41,565 nucleotides of DNA from an uncultured bacterium (GTDB lineage Bacteria > Bacillota > Clostridia > Peptostreptococcales > Anaerovoracaceae), in the NCBI GenBank assembly GCA_905214225.1, contig CAJMLL010000018.1, positions 1 through 41,565 of the forward strand, read 5' to 3'. The position numbers were made by a program, and so were the translations under genes. Of the stretch, positions 15,981 to 23,355 are shown one piece after another. Each line of letters begins with the position of its first letter. Positions within the stretch are counted from its first letter, which is position 1. The notes beneath the pieces are model-generated. The model was not told where the DNA came from and did not search any database. It saw only the letters and a program-made list of their open reading frames with translations.

Positions 15981-16607
15981 ATGATTACAAGCGAAAGACT
16001 GAAGCAGCTCGTGGACCGTCCGGTGGTGCGTCTCTATACGAGGCAGAATGATAAAACCCTGGAACAGCTGAGAAAGGACGGCAGGATCATCAATCAGAGA
16101 TTATATGTACAGCTTCATCTCGGAGACATCGCACCGCTGTTTCTGGAAAGCTACGACTGGCTGACGGAGCGGGTCGCAAAAATTGTGCCGAAGCCGGACG
16201 ACGTGCACGCGCCGATCTGGTGCTCAGTATGCCGGGAAAACTGTCTGAAACCAATTGAGGGAACGGTCGTCTATGTGATCGACGTGCCGCGCGAGAAAAT
16301 CTGTCTGTTCGACGACGGAAAGTGGGATTATGTTCTGAACCGCATTTATCTGCCGAAAGACGAGGCAGACGATCAGGCCTATCATCAGCATCTGCGGGAT
16401 CTGGGCGTCGAAAGCCGCTTTCAGATCATGCAGGGGAAGTACGCGGGCATGTTTCCTGAGGAAGAACGCAGAATCCGCGAGAGCTGGGAGCGCATCTTCG
16501 ATATAGATGACTGGTCGCCGTTCCACGTCTGCGGAAATATCTGGGAAATTCGGGACGATCAGGTGAAGCAGATTCTCCGCCCTGAAGATCCTCAGATCCT
16601 GATTTAA
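15981..16607 (+). CDS. DUF3841 domain protein
   Basis: 208 residues. The sequence fits the DUF3841 family (start region RLYTRQNDKTLEQLRKDGR, central HAPIWCSVC, and DVPREKICLFDDGKWDYVLN). Function unknown. It has no signal peptide or membrane segment and is rich in Trp, Asp and Arg. A WCSVCRENC cluster near residues 76-84 could bind metal. The start at 15981 follows AAGAAAGGTG; earlier in-frame Met codons lie inside the trxA terminator. It sits alone between trxBA and the glycine riboswitch, without a clear terminator of its own. Whether it serves glycine reduction is unknown. Confidence 0.75.
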   Translation: MITSERLKQLVDRPVVRLYTRQNDKTLEQLRKDGRIINQRLYVQLHLGDIAPLFLESYDWLTERVAKIVPKPDDVHAPIWCSVCRENCLKPIEGTVVYVIDVPREKICLFDDGKWDYVLNRIYLPKDEADDQAYHQHLRDLGVESRFQIMQGKYAGMFPEEERRIRESWERIFDIDDWSPFHVCGNIWEIRDDQVKQILRPEDPQILI

Positions 16608-16824
16608 GATGGCGGACAGGCCGCATGTTCATCTGACAAAATTCACCGGGCAAGGGAACGCCTGCTTTGCTGCATAACACCGTGCTGCCGGCCTGATGCA
16701 TGAAGACAAATCAGAAACCTACCGTGGGAATATGAATTGACAGAATAAGCAGGTATTGTGCGGCGATTATGTACTATTTACAGGATTTATGTCTGACATA
16801 ACAAAAATAAACCCTGTCTTTCAA

Positions 16825-16836
16825 TAATCGCGATTA
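16825..16836. promoter_or_regulatory. Palindrome TAATCGCGATTA, candidate operator (grd operon)
   Basis: A perfect 12-base palindrome ending 25 bases before the -35 hexamer. Its centre lies near -66 from the predicted start of transcription. Confidence 0.6.
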
Positions 16837-16861
16837 CAAAAATGAATCTGGGAAAATTCCA

Positions 16862-16890
16862 TTGACTAAAGATTAACGAATTGATAATAT
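16862..16890 (+). promoter_or_regulatory. grd operon promoter
   Basis: TTGACT (16862-16867), a 17-base spacer and TAATAT (16885-16890). The transcript would start near 16897 and run directly into the glycine riboswitch. Confidence 0.8.
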
Positions 16891-16941
16891 GAATGTGAAA
16901 TCCGATGAGGTATAGATTGCAACTATGCAATACGGGCTGAT

Positions 16942-17028
16942 GTTTTCCGGGAGATCGCCGCTGCGGGCGGCAGCCGAAGGGGCAAGCAGCACATGCTGTG
17001 AAACTTTCAGGTAAAAGGACTGGAAAAC
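16942..17028 (+). ncRNA. Glycine riboswitch (single complete aptamer)
   Basis: The conserved glycine aptamer core is present: GCCGAAGGGGCAAGC and AAACTTTCAGGTAAAAGGAC. P1 is GTTTTCC (16942-16948) with GGAAAAC (17022-17028). Inner helices are GCCGC/GCGGC and CAGC/GCTG. No second GCCGAAGGGGCAA core follows, so this is a singlet rather than the common tandem form. A small hairpin at 17053-17066 could be the remnant of the second domain. A terminator at 17086-17133 supports transcriptional control of grdX onward by glycine, the substrate of the enzyme. Confidence 0.92.
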
Positions 17029-17085
17029 GGACTGGATTCTGGATCTATGCAGGAGGACACATCCTCTTTCACATTGCAGACAGAA

Positions 17086-17133
17086 GGGACGACCGCAGAA
17101 ATCAGAGCATTCTGCAGGGACGCCCCCTTTTTT
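17086..17133 (+). terminator. Riboswitch-associated terminator
   Basis: GCAGAA (17095-17100) pairs with TTCTGC (17110-17115). The outer strands GGGACGACC and GGGACGCCCC extend the stem with small mismatches, and TTTTTT follows (17128-17133). It is placed between the aptamer and grdX as expected for an expression platform. Confidence 0.8.
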
Positions 17134-17207
17134 ATTCATCGGATGTGCGGGAGACAGAGGGATCTGTCAGAAAGATGCGTTGTTTATGACGCGGAGAGGA
17201 GAAGGTC

Positions 17208-17594
17208 ATGGGTACCGGATATATCATCATTACTAACAATCCGATGGTCGATGAGAAGTTCAGCAATACTCATGACGTTGTCTATAAAGAGGTTTCGTAT
17301 CGGGAAATTCTGGAGGAAGCGATGAACTGGATCATACAGGGCCATGAACTTCTGACGCATCCGCTTTCCGGCAGCGTGAAACCGAACGAAACCCCGTATA
17401 AATCTCTGCTCGTCAGGAAGCAGACAGGCAAGCCGGATGCACGTTCCATAGAGCTGATCGAACGCGCGGTGGAGACCTGCGATAAATTCGAAAAACGCAC
17501 ATTTACGTATAAACCGGGGGTTTATAAGGATTTCCAGCTGGTAGACATGACACTGATCGAAAGCGGCATGTCATCTGCTGATGAGTGGCTGTAA
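17208..17594 (+). CDS. grdX: GrdX family protein
   Basis: 128 residues. It matches the GrdX family, a small protein encoded at the head of clostridial glycine and betaine reductase operons. Its biochemical role is not established. Recognisable features are the start TGYIIITNNPMV and the central HPLSGSVKPNETPYKS segment. There is no signal peptide or membrane segment. It is the first gene after the glycine riboswitch terminator, preceded by GGAGAAGGT, and is followed after 115 bases by grdE. Confidence 0.9.
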   Translation: MGTGYIIITNNPMVDEKFSNTHDVVYKEVSYREILEEAMNWIIQGHELLTHPLSGSVKPNETPYKSLLVRKQTGKPDARSIELIERAVETCDKFEKRTFTYKPGVYKDFQLVDMTLIESGMSSADEWL

Positions 17595-17709
17595 TCCGCA
17601 GAATCATGTGGGCTGAAGCTGCTGAATATTAGATATATTAACGCTAGGACATTAATTCTAACACTACACTTAATTATTAACAATTCTTCTGAAAAGGAGG
17701 GAACCAGAT

Positions 17710-18990
17710 ATGAAGCTGGAAATGGGATATATCCACATTACGGATATCCAGTTTGCAGATGAGTCCAAGGTGCAGGACGGCATCCTCTACGTCAGCAAAG
17801 AGGAACTGACCAAGGTGGCACTTGAAGATGAACATCTCAAGACTGCGGAGTTCGATATCGCTAAACCAGGAGAGTCTGTCCGCATTACACCGGTTAAGGA
17901 TGTTATCGAGCCGCGTGTAAAGGTTGAAGGAAACGGCGGAGAATTTCCTGGAGTAGTTTCCAAAGTTGATACCGTAGGATCCGGAAAGACATATGCACTG
18001 AAGGGTATGGCTGTCGTAACCGCCGGCCCGATCGTCGGATTCCAGGAAGGCGTCATCGACATGACCGGCCCGGGAGCTGACTACACACCGTTCTCCAAGA
18101 CACTGAACCTGGTTATGGTTCTGGAGCCGGTTGACGGAATCAAACAGCACGACTACGAGAGAGCTGTAAGAATGGCCGGATTCCGCGTTGCATCCTATGT
18201 CGGCGAGCTCGCAAGAGACCTCACACCGGATGAAACAGAGGTATTTGAGACATGCACCATCAAGGAAGGACTGGAAAAGTACCCGGATCTGCCGAGAGTT
18301 GCTTATGTCCAGATGCTGCAGAGCCAGGGACTTCTGCATGATACATACGTTTACGGCGTAGACGCAAAGAAGATCCTGCCGACACTGCTCAGCCCGACAG
18401 AGGTTATGGACGGCGCGATCATCTCCGGAAACTGCGTATCCGCATGCGATAAGAACCCTACTTACGTTCATCAGAACAACCCGGTTGTCCACGATCTGTT
18501 CAAGCAGCATGGAAAGAAACTCAACTTCGTCTGCCAGATTATCACCAACGAAAATGTATACCTCGCAGACAAGGAGCGTTCTTCCAATTTCACAGCAAAG
18601 CTCTGCAAGATGCTGGATCTGGACGGCGTAATCGTATCTCAGGAAGGATTCGGAAACCCGGATACAGACCTGATCATGAACTGCAAGAAGATTGAGGCGG
18701 AAGGCGTAAAGACTGTCATCATCACGGATGAGTATGCTGGAAGAGACGGAAAATCCCAGTCCCTGGCAGATGCTGACGCAGCTGCAGACGCAGTCGTTAC
18801 CGGCGGAAATGCCAATGAAGTGATTATCCTGCCGAAGATGGACAAGGTAATCGGAACTCTGGCATTCATCAATAAGATCGCCGGAGCCAGTGAAGAAACA
18901 CTGCGTGAAGACGGATCTCTGGAAGTTGAGCTGCAGGTTATCACAGGCGCAACCAATGAGACAGGCTTCAACAAACTGAGCGCAAGATAA
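17710..18990 (+). CDS. grdE: Glycine reductase protein B, proprotein GrdE
   Basis: 426 residues. GrdE is the substrate-activating proprotein of component B. It is cleaved at an internal Cys to give two subunits, the second starting with a carbonyl group that binds glycine. The processing site is visible as ISGNCVSACDKNPTY with C242, the same residue number reported for the Eubacterium acidaminophilum protein. AGGAGGG precedes the start. It runs directly into grdB (16-base gap). The protein contains no in-frame UGA, as expected, since the selenocysteines of the complex are in GrdB and GrdA. Confidence 0.96.
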   Translation: MKLEMGYIHITDIQFADESKVQDGILYVSKEELTKVALEDEHLKTAEFDIAKPGESVRITPVKDVIEPRVKVEGNGGEFPGVVSKVDTVGSGKTYALKGMAVVTAGPIVGFQEGVIDMTGPGADYTPFSKTLNLVMVLEPVDGIKQHDYERAVRMAGFRVASYVGELARDLTPDETEVFETCTIKEGLEKYPDLPRVAYVQMLQSQGLLHDTYVYGVDAKKILPTLLSPTEVMDGAIISGNCVSACDKNPTYVHQNNPVVHDLFKQHGKKLNFVCQIITNENVYLADKERSSNFTAKLCKMLDLDGVIVSQEGFGNPDTDLIMNCKKIEAEGVKTVIITDEYAGRDGKSQSLADADAAADAVVTGGNANEVIILPKMDKVIGTLAFINKIAGASEETLREDGSLEVELQVITGATNETGFNKLSAR

Positions 18991-19006
18991 GAGGGGAGGA
19001 AGAGAA

Positions 19007-20320
19007 ATGGCTAAACTGAGAGTCGTTCACTACATCAACCAGTTCTTCGCTCAGATCGGCGGAGAGGAGAAGGCTGATTATCCGGCTGAATGCAGACCGG
19101 GTGAAGTCGTAGGACCTGGACTGGCCCTGCAGGCTGGACTGAAGGACGAAGCAGAAATCGTCGGAACGATTGTCTGCGGAGATTCCTACTTCAACGAAAA
19201 TATTGACAAGGCTACCGCAGATATTCTGGAAATGGTTAAGGAACTGAAGCCAGATGTATTCGTAGCAGGACCTGCATTCAACGCAGGCCGTTACGGAGTT
19301 GCCTGCGGAACTATGGCTGCTGCTGTTCAGGAAAAACTTGGTGTTCCTTCTCTGACAGGAATGTTTGAGGAAAACCCGGGCGCAGACATGTATAAGAACA
19401 AGGTTCTGATCGTTGCGACCAAGAACAGTGCAGCAGGAATGAGAGCAGCTATGAAGAAGATGGCTCCGCTGGCTCTGAAGCTCGCAAAGGGTGAGAAGAT
19501 CGGCGCTTCCTGTGAAGAGGGATATATGCCGAACGGTGTCAGAGTCAACTTCTTCGAGAAGAAGAGAGGTTCTGAGCGTGCCGTTGAGATGCTGCTGAAG
19601 AAACTGGCCGGAAAGCCGTTTACAACAGAGTATCCGATGCCGAGTTTCGATCGTGTTGCTCCGAATCCGGCTGTTAAAGATATGTCCAAGGCAACAATCG
19701 CTCTGGTTACATCCGGAGGAATCGTTCCGAAGGGAAATCCGGATCACATCGAAAGCTCTTCCGCATCTCACTATGGTGAGTATGACATTACCGGAGTAAC
19801 AGACCTGACAGCAGATACCTATGAGACTGCTCATGGCGGATATGACCCGGTTTACGCAAATGAAGACGCAGACCGTGTTCTGCCGGTCGATGTACTGCGT
19901 GACATGGAAAAGGAAGGCGTTATCGGCAAGCTGCATAATAAGTACTATGCAACTGTAGGAAACGGAACTGCTGTAGCATCCGCGAAGAAGTTCGCTGCAG
20001 AAATCGGAAAGAAACTGAAGAATGACGGTGTAGACGCAGTTATTCTCACTTCCACCTGAGGAACCTGTACGCGTTGCGGTGCAACGATGGTTAAGGAAAT
20101 CGAGAGAGCTGGCCTGCCGGTAGTTCATATCTGCACAGTTACTCCTATTTCTATGACAGTAGGTGCGAACAGAATCGTTCCTGCTATTGCTATTCCTCAT
20201 CCTCTGGGCAATCCGGAGCTGGATCATGACGAAGAGAAGGCACTCCGCCGTCATATCGTCGAGAAGGCTCTGAAGGCACTGTCTACAGAGGTAACAGAGC
20301 AGACAATTTTCGAGGACTAA
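19007..20320 (+). CDS. grdB: Glycine reductase protein B, selenoprotein subunit GrdB
   Basis: 437 residues when the in-frame TGA at 20057-20059 is read as selenocysteine 351. The active site then reads STUGTCTRCGATM, the UxxCxxC motif of GrdB. Together with GrdE it forms component B, in which glycine reacts with the carbonyl group and the selenol of GrdB takes part in transfer to selenoprotein A. A naive caller would split the gene at 20059 and lose the C-terminal 86 residues. Twelve bases after the UGA, a perfect six-base-pair stem with a GGT loop (20072-20086) fits a bacterial SECIS. GGGGAGGAAGAG precedes the start. Confidence 0.97.
20072..20086 (+). promoter_or_regulatory. grdB SECIS stem-loop
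   Basis: CGTTGC (20072-20077) pairs perfectly with GCAACG (20081-20086) around a GGT loop, 12 bases after the UGA. The guanine-containing short apical loop and the distance fit bacterial SECIS elements. Confidence 0.65.
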
Positions 20321-20363
20321 TGGAAATCCGCGGATGTTGAAATTCCAGTGAATGAAAGTTTAA

Positions 20364-20375
20364 CATACGCGATTA
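20364..20375. promoter_or_regulatory. Degenerate palindrome CATACGCGATTA before grdA
   Basis: Nine of 12 positions match TAATCGCGATTA, with an intact right arm. A weak promoter-like TAGCTT, 17 bases, TATTAT (20406-20434) would place the centre near -71, the same geometry as before trxB and grdX. Confidence 0.35.
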
Positions 20376-20452
20376 AAAAATTTTGTGAAATATTGCTTTT
20401 TCCTATAGCTTTTTGAAGCGAATAGTGATATTATCAATGTAACAAAGTTAAG

Positions 20453-20464
20453 TAAACATGATTA
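20453..20464. promoter_or_regulatory. Near-palindrome TAAACATGATTA before grdA
   Basis: Eleven of 12 positions match TAATCATGATTA. It lies 35 bases before the grdA start codon, in the grdB-grdA gap. Confidence 0.4.
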
Positions 20465-20498
20465 TTTAAATCAGAATAAAAAAGAAAGGAGAGAGATA

Positions 20499-20978
20499 AT
20501 GGCTATTTTAAAAGACAAAAAAGTAGTGATTATCGGCGACCGTGACGGAATTCCGGGCGACGCCATCGCAGAATGTGTAAAAACTGCCGGCGGCGAAGTC
20601 GTATTCTCGTCCACGGAGTGCTTTGTCTGAACGAGCGCAGGCGCAATGGATCTGGAGAACCAGAGAAGAGTTAAGGAGTTTGCTGAGAAGTACGGCCCGG
20701 AGAACGTAGTTGTACTGCTTGGTGCTGCTGAGGGAGAGGCTGCCGGCCTGGCTGCTGAAACCGTTACAGCAGGAGATCCGACTTTCGCAGGTCCGTTGAC
20801 GAATGTCCAGTTGGGACTTACAGTATACCATGTTGTTGAACCTGAAGTGAAAGAAGAGTTCGATCCTGACGTTTATGACGAGCAGATCAGCATGATGGAG
20901 ATGGTACTCGACGTTGATGATATCATTGAGGAAATGACAGACATCAGAGATGAGTACTGCAAATATCTCGATAAATAG
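20499..20978 (+). CDS. grdA: Glycine reductase selenoprotein A
   Basis: 159 residues with the in-frame TGA at 20628-20630 read as selenocysteine 44, the position known for this family. The motif reads [17 protein letters not shown]; the C-F-V-U pair is the redox centre. GrdA accepts the carboxymethyl group from component B as a selenoether, then passes it on as a ketene-like thioester to protein C, and is re-reduced by thioredoxin. The start at 20499 has AAAGGAGAG upstream. Stop-at-UGA annotation would leave two fragments. No convincing SECIS stem was seen (only short GCG/CGC pairing). The 178-base gap after grdB carries weak promoter and palindrome candidates. A terminator follows. Confidence 0.97.
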
Positions 20979-20994
20979 AAAATAAGTGGCGGAA

Positions 20995-21021
20995 GGGAGC
21001 TGTGATAAACAGCTCCCTTTT
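20995..21021 (+). terminator. grd operon terminator
   Basis: GGGAGCTGT (20995-21003) pairs with ACAGCTCCC (21009-21017), followed by TTTT. It lies 16 bases after the grdA stop codon, so grdC and grdD are not on this transcript. Confidence 0.92.
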
Positions 21022-21110
21022 GTGGTATATACGAACGGGACATGTTTTATGATCGGATGTAATTTGCAGGATTCTGTATTATACTGGGATGTGTGAATAG
21101 AGATTATCAA

Positions 21111-21140
21111 TTGTACAGAAGTATGACGGAATCTTATAAT
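21111..21140 (+). promoter_or_regulatory. Promoter of the aminotransferase-yedF operon
   Basis: TTGTAC (21111-21116), an 18-base spacer and TATAAT (21135-21140). The leader to the start at 21262 is about 115 bases. Confidence 0.65.
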
Positions 21141-21261
21141 TTTTATTGAGAGGATTTATTTCCCTGCAGATATGCGGCTGGCGTATTGTTTTTATCAATA
21201 GCTTTAAAGGGCCTGCTGCAGAGGATTTTTCCGAAGGAAGAAACAAGAAACGGAGAATACA

Positions 21262-22413
21262 ATGCGTAAGGTTTACTTGGATAACGGAAGCACATCATTT
21301 CCGAAGGCGCCGGGCACGGGTGAGGCGATGAGTGATTTTATGACCAATGTGGGCTGCAATGTCAGCCGTGGCGGGTATCAGTCTGCGTATGCCATGGGTG
21401 AGGTTGTCTATGAGACTCGGGAGCGGTTTGCAAAATTGTTCAACTTTCCTCAGCCGGGTAAGGTGGTATTTACCCCGGGAATCACTTACAGTCTGAATTA
21501 TGTCATTCAGGGTCTGCTCCGGCCGGGAGATCATCTGATTATTTCCGCGATGGAGCATAATGCGGTTTCCCGTCCGGCATATAAGCTGAAGGAGCACGGT
21601 GTGGAAGTAACCGTGTGTCCCTGCGATAAGGAAGGATATCTGGATCTGGACGCGTTTGAGAAGGCGATTAAGAAGAACACACGCCTTGCGGTCATCAATC
21701 ACGCATCTAATGTTGCGGGAACGCTGCAGGATGCCGAGGCCATCGGCAGAATCTGCATGCACCACGGTGTATATTTTGCTCTGGATACGGCGCAGAGTGC
21801 GGGAACGGTTCCGATTGATTTTCAGAAAATGCATCTGGACGCGCTGTGCGTGACCGGACATAAAGGCCTTCTGGGGCCGCAGGGAATCGGCGCACTGATG
21901 ATGACGGACGCGTTCGCGCAGGAACTTCAGCCGGTGATTCTGGGCGGCACAGGCAGTGTGTCCCACCTGCAGACGATGCCGGATTTCCTGCCGGATAAGT
22001 TCGAGGCAGGAACCATGAATCTGCCGGGAATCGTCGGCATGCATAAGGCGCTGGAGTTCATCCTGGAGAAGACGCCGGAGAAGATCGGCGCACAGGAGCT
22101 CGACCGGGCGATGCGTTTTATCGATGGACTGAAAGAGATTCCGCAGGCGCATGTCATCGGACCGCAGGGAAGAGAAGGGCGCACAGCAGTTGTTTCTGTG
22201 GACTTCGATGAGATCGATAATGCAGAGATGTCCTCAATTCTGGACAGCGAGTTCGGCATCATGACGAGATGCGCACTGCACTGCGCACCGCTGGCGCACA
22301 AGACACTGGGAACCTTCCCGGAGGGAACCGTCCGTTTCGCGTTCGGATACTGGACGACGGAGGAAGAGGTGGATTACGCGCTTAATGCCATCCGTTCGGT
22401 CTACGCAGAATAA
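21262..22413 (+). CDS. Class V aminotransferase, cysteine desulfurase-like (selenium-associated)
   Basis: 383 residues of the PLP-dependent NifS/SufS-like fold. The PLP lysine is K201 in CVTGHKGLLGPQG; the stacking His is H100 in AMEHNAVSR. The C-terminal RCALHCAPLAHKTLG carries C337 and C341, one of which could be the persulfide or selenide-carrying cysteine. The N-terminus MRKVYLDNGSTSFPKAP is typical of the subfamily encoded with yedF. It may mobilise sulfur or selenium from cysteine or selenocysteine, but this is family inference. It opens the cluster with yedF (69-base gap), a DUF3343 gene and a metallopeptidase gene. Confidence 0.9.
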   Translation: MRKVYLDNGSTSFPKAPGTGEAMSDFMTNVGCNVSRGGYQSAYAMGEVVYETRERFAKLFNFPQPGKVVFTPGITYSLNYVIQGLLRPGDHLIISAMEHNAVSRPAYKLKEHGVEVTVCPCDKEGYLDLDAFEKAIKKNTRLAVINHASNVAGTLQDAEAIGRICMHHGVYFALDTAQSAGTVPIDFQKMHLDALCVTGHKGLLGPQGIGALMMTDAFAQELQPVILGGTGSVSHLQTMPDFLPDKFEAGTMNLPGIVGMHKALEFILEKTPEKIGAQELDRAMRFIDGLKEIPQAHVIGPQGREGRTAVVSVDFDEIDNAEMSSILDSEFGIMTRCALHCAPLAHKTLGTFPEGTVRFAFGYWTTEEEVDYALNAIRSVYAE

Positions 22414-22482
22414 AGAAAAGCGATTGTTCGCCGGGATTTTCCGGCTGAATATATATTATTTTGAAACACAGGAGGTGCCACA

Positions 22483-23112
22483 ATGGCAAAGATTATTGTA
22501 GATGCAATGGGCAAGCAGTGCCCGATTCCGGTTGTTATGACCAAGAAACAGGTAGAGAAGCTGGACGGACCGGCAGACGTAGAGGTTCATGTAGATAACG
22601 ATACAGCCGTTCAGAACGTTACCCGTCTTGGAAACACACTGGGCGCACAGGTTGAGACAGAAAAGATTTCCGACAGCGAGTTCCATATTACTCTGCATGT
22701 CGGTCAGGATGCCATCGACGCTGCAGGTGCAGGCAAGGGCCAGGATGCTGTAGAAGCATGTGATGTCGTTGCAGGCAGAAACGTCGTATACGCCTTCACA
22801 TCTAAATACATGGGAACCGGAGACGACAAGCTCGGCGAAAAGCTGATGAAGAGCTGTATCTACGCAATTACACAGCTGGATACACTGCCGAAGGCAATGC
22901 TGTTCTATAACGGAGGAGCATTCCTGACAACAGAGGGATCTGATGTTCTGGAAGACCTGCAGAAGATGGAAGCAGAAGGCGTTCAGATCATCACATGCGG
23001 AACATGCGCTGATTTCTATGGAATCAAAGATAAGGTCAAGGTCGGCATTATCGGAAACATGTACGACATCGTTTCTACCATGAACGATGCAGGTCATGTC
23101 GTGAGGCCGTAA
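22483..23112 (+). CDS. yedF: Sulfurtransferase-like selenium metabolism protein YedF
   Basis: 209 residues in two domains. Residues 1-75 are TusA-like, with the conserved cysteine C13 in GKQCPIPVV. Residues 100-209 are a DsrE-like domain with C172 and C175 in ITCGTCADFYG. This architecture marks the selenium-associated YedF family, which co-occurs with SelD and is thought to bind or pass on selenium; the exact reaction is unproven. GGAGGTG precedes the start. The following DUF3343 gene starts three bases after its stop. Confidence 0.94.
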   Translation: MAKIIVDAMGKQCPIPVVMTKKQVEKLDGPADVEVHVDNDTAVQNVTRLGNTLGAQVETEKISDSEFHITLHVGQDAIDAAGAGKGQDAVEACDVVAGRNVVYAFTSKYMGTGDDKLGEKLMKSCIYAITQLDTLPKAMLFYNGGAFLTTEGSDVLEDLQKMEAEGVQIITCGTCADFYGIKDKVKVGIIGNMYDIVSTMNDAGHVVRP

Positions 23113-23115
23113 CTG

Positions 23116-23355
23116 ATGCGCAAAAAAGAAATGAAATTTATCGTGACCTTCCGTTCTACGACGGCGGCTATGGCGATGGAATCCATGGCAAAGGAAAAGG
23201 GTCTGCCGGGCCGGCTTGTGCCGGTTCCGCGCAGCATTTCCGCAAGCTGCGGACTCTGCTGGATGGTCCCTGTCGACCAGGAGGACACGATCAGAAATGC
23301 CATCGATGAGAAGGAAGCCGATGTACAGGGCTTCTATCACGAGGAGATGTTTTAA
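23116..23355 (+). CDS. DUF3343 protein (putative Se/S carrier-like), second copy
   Basis: 79 residues. It has the family pattern of an N-terminal strand (MKFIVTFRSTTAAMAME), then PVPRSISASCGLCWMVP with C45 and C48, and an acidic C-terminus. It is tightly packed between yedF (3 bases) and the metallopeptidase gene, whose start overlaps its stop. The ribosome binding site is weak, suggesting translational coupling to yedF. The paired cysteines suggest it accepts a sulfur or selenium atom, which is inference. Compare the other copy at 12285-12539, which has CC rather than CxxC. Confidence 0.85.
   Translation: MRKKEMKFIVTFRSTTAAMAMESMAKEKGLPGRLVPVPRSISASCGLCWMVPVDQEDTIRNAIDEKEADVQGFYHEEMF

Larger units (their letters stand above)
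16608..17207. other. Control region of the grdX-grdE-grdB-grdA operon
   Basis: 600 bases with no gene. The first 200 bases show nothing clear. A palindrome (16825-16836), a promoter (16862-16890), an ATTGCA/TGCAAT hairpin (about 16916-16931), the glycine aptamer (16942-17028), a GAGGA/TCCTC hairpin (17053-17066), a terminator (17086-17133) and a 75-base tail to grdX follow in order. Confidence 0.7.

Noticed and set aside
15976..15987. AAATTATGATTA at the DUF3841 start as another operator copy
   Set aside because: Ten of 12 match, but it is made of the start codon and next codons, so coding constraint explains it.
17030..17085. Second glycine aptamer
   Set aside because: The conserved GCCGAAGGGGCAA and AGGTAAAAGGAC elements are absent; only a short hairpin remains.
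20499..20630. grdA as a broken or frameshifted gene
   Set aside because: The interrupting UGA is the known Sec44 codon of GrdA and the frame continues directly.
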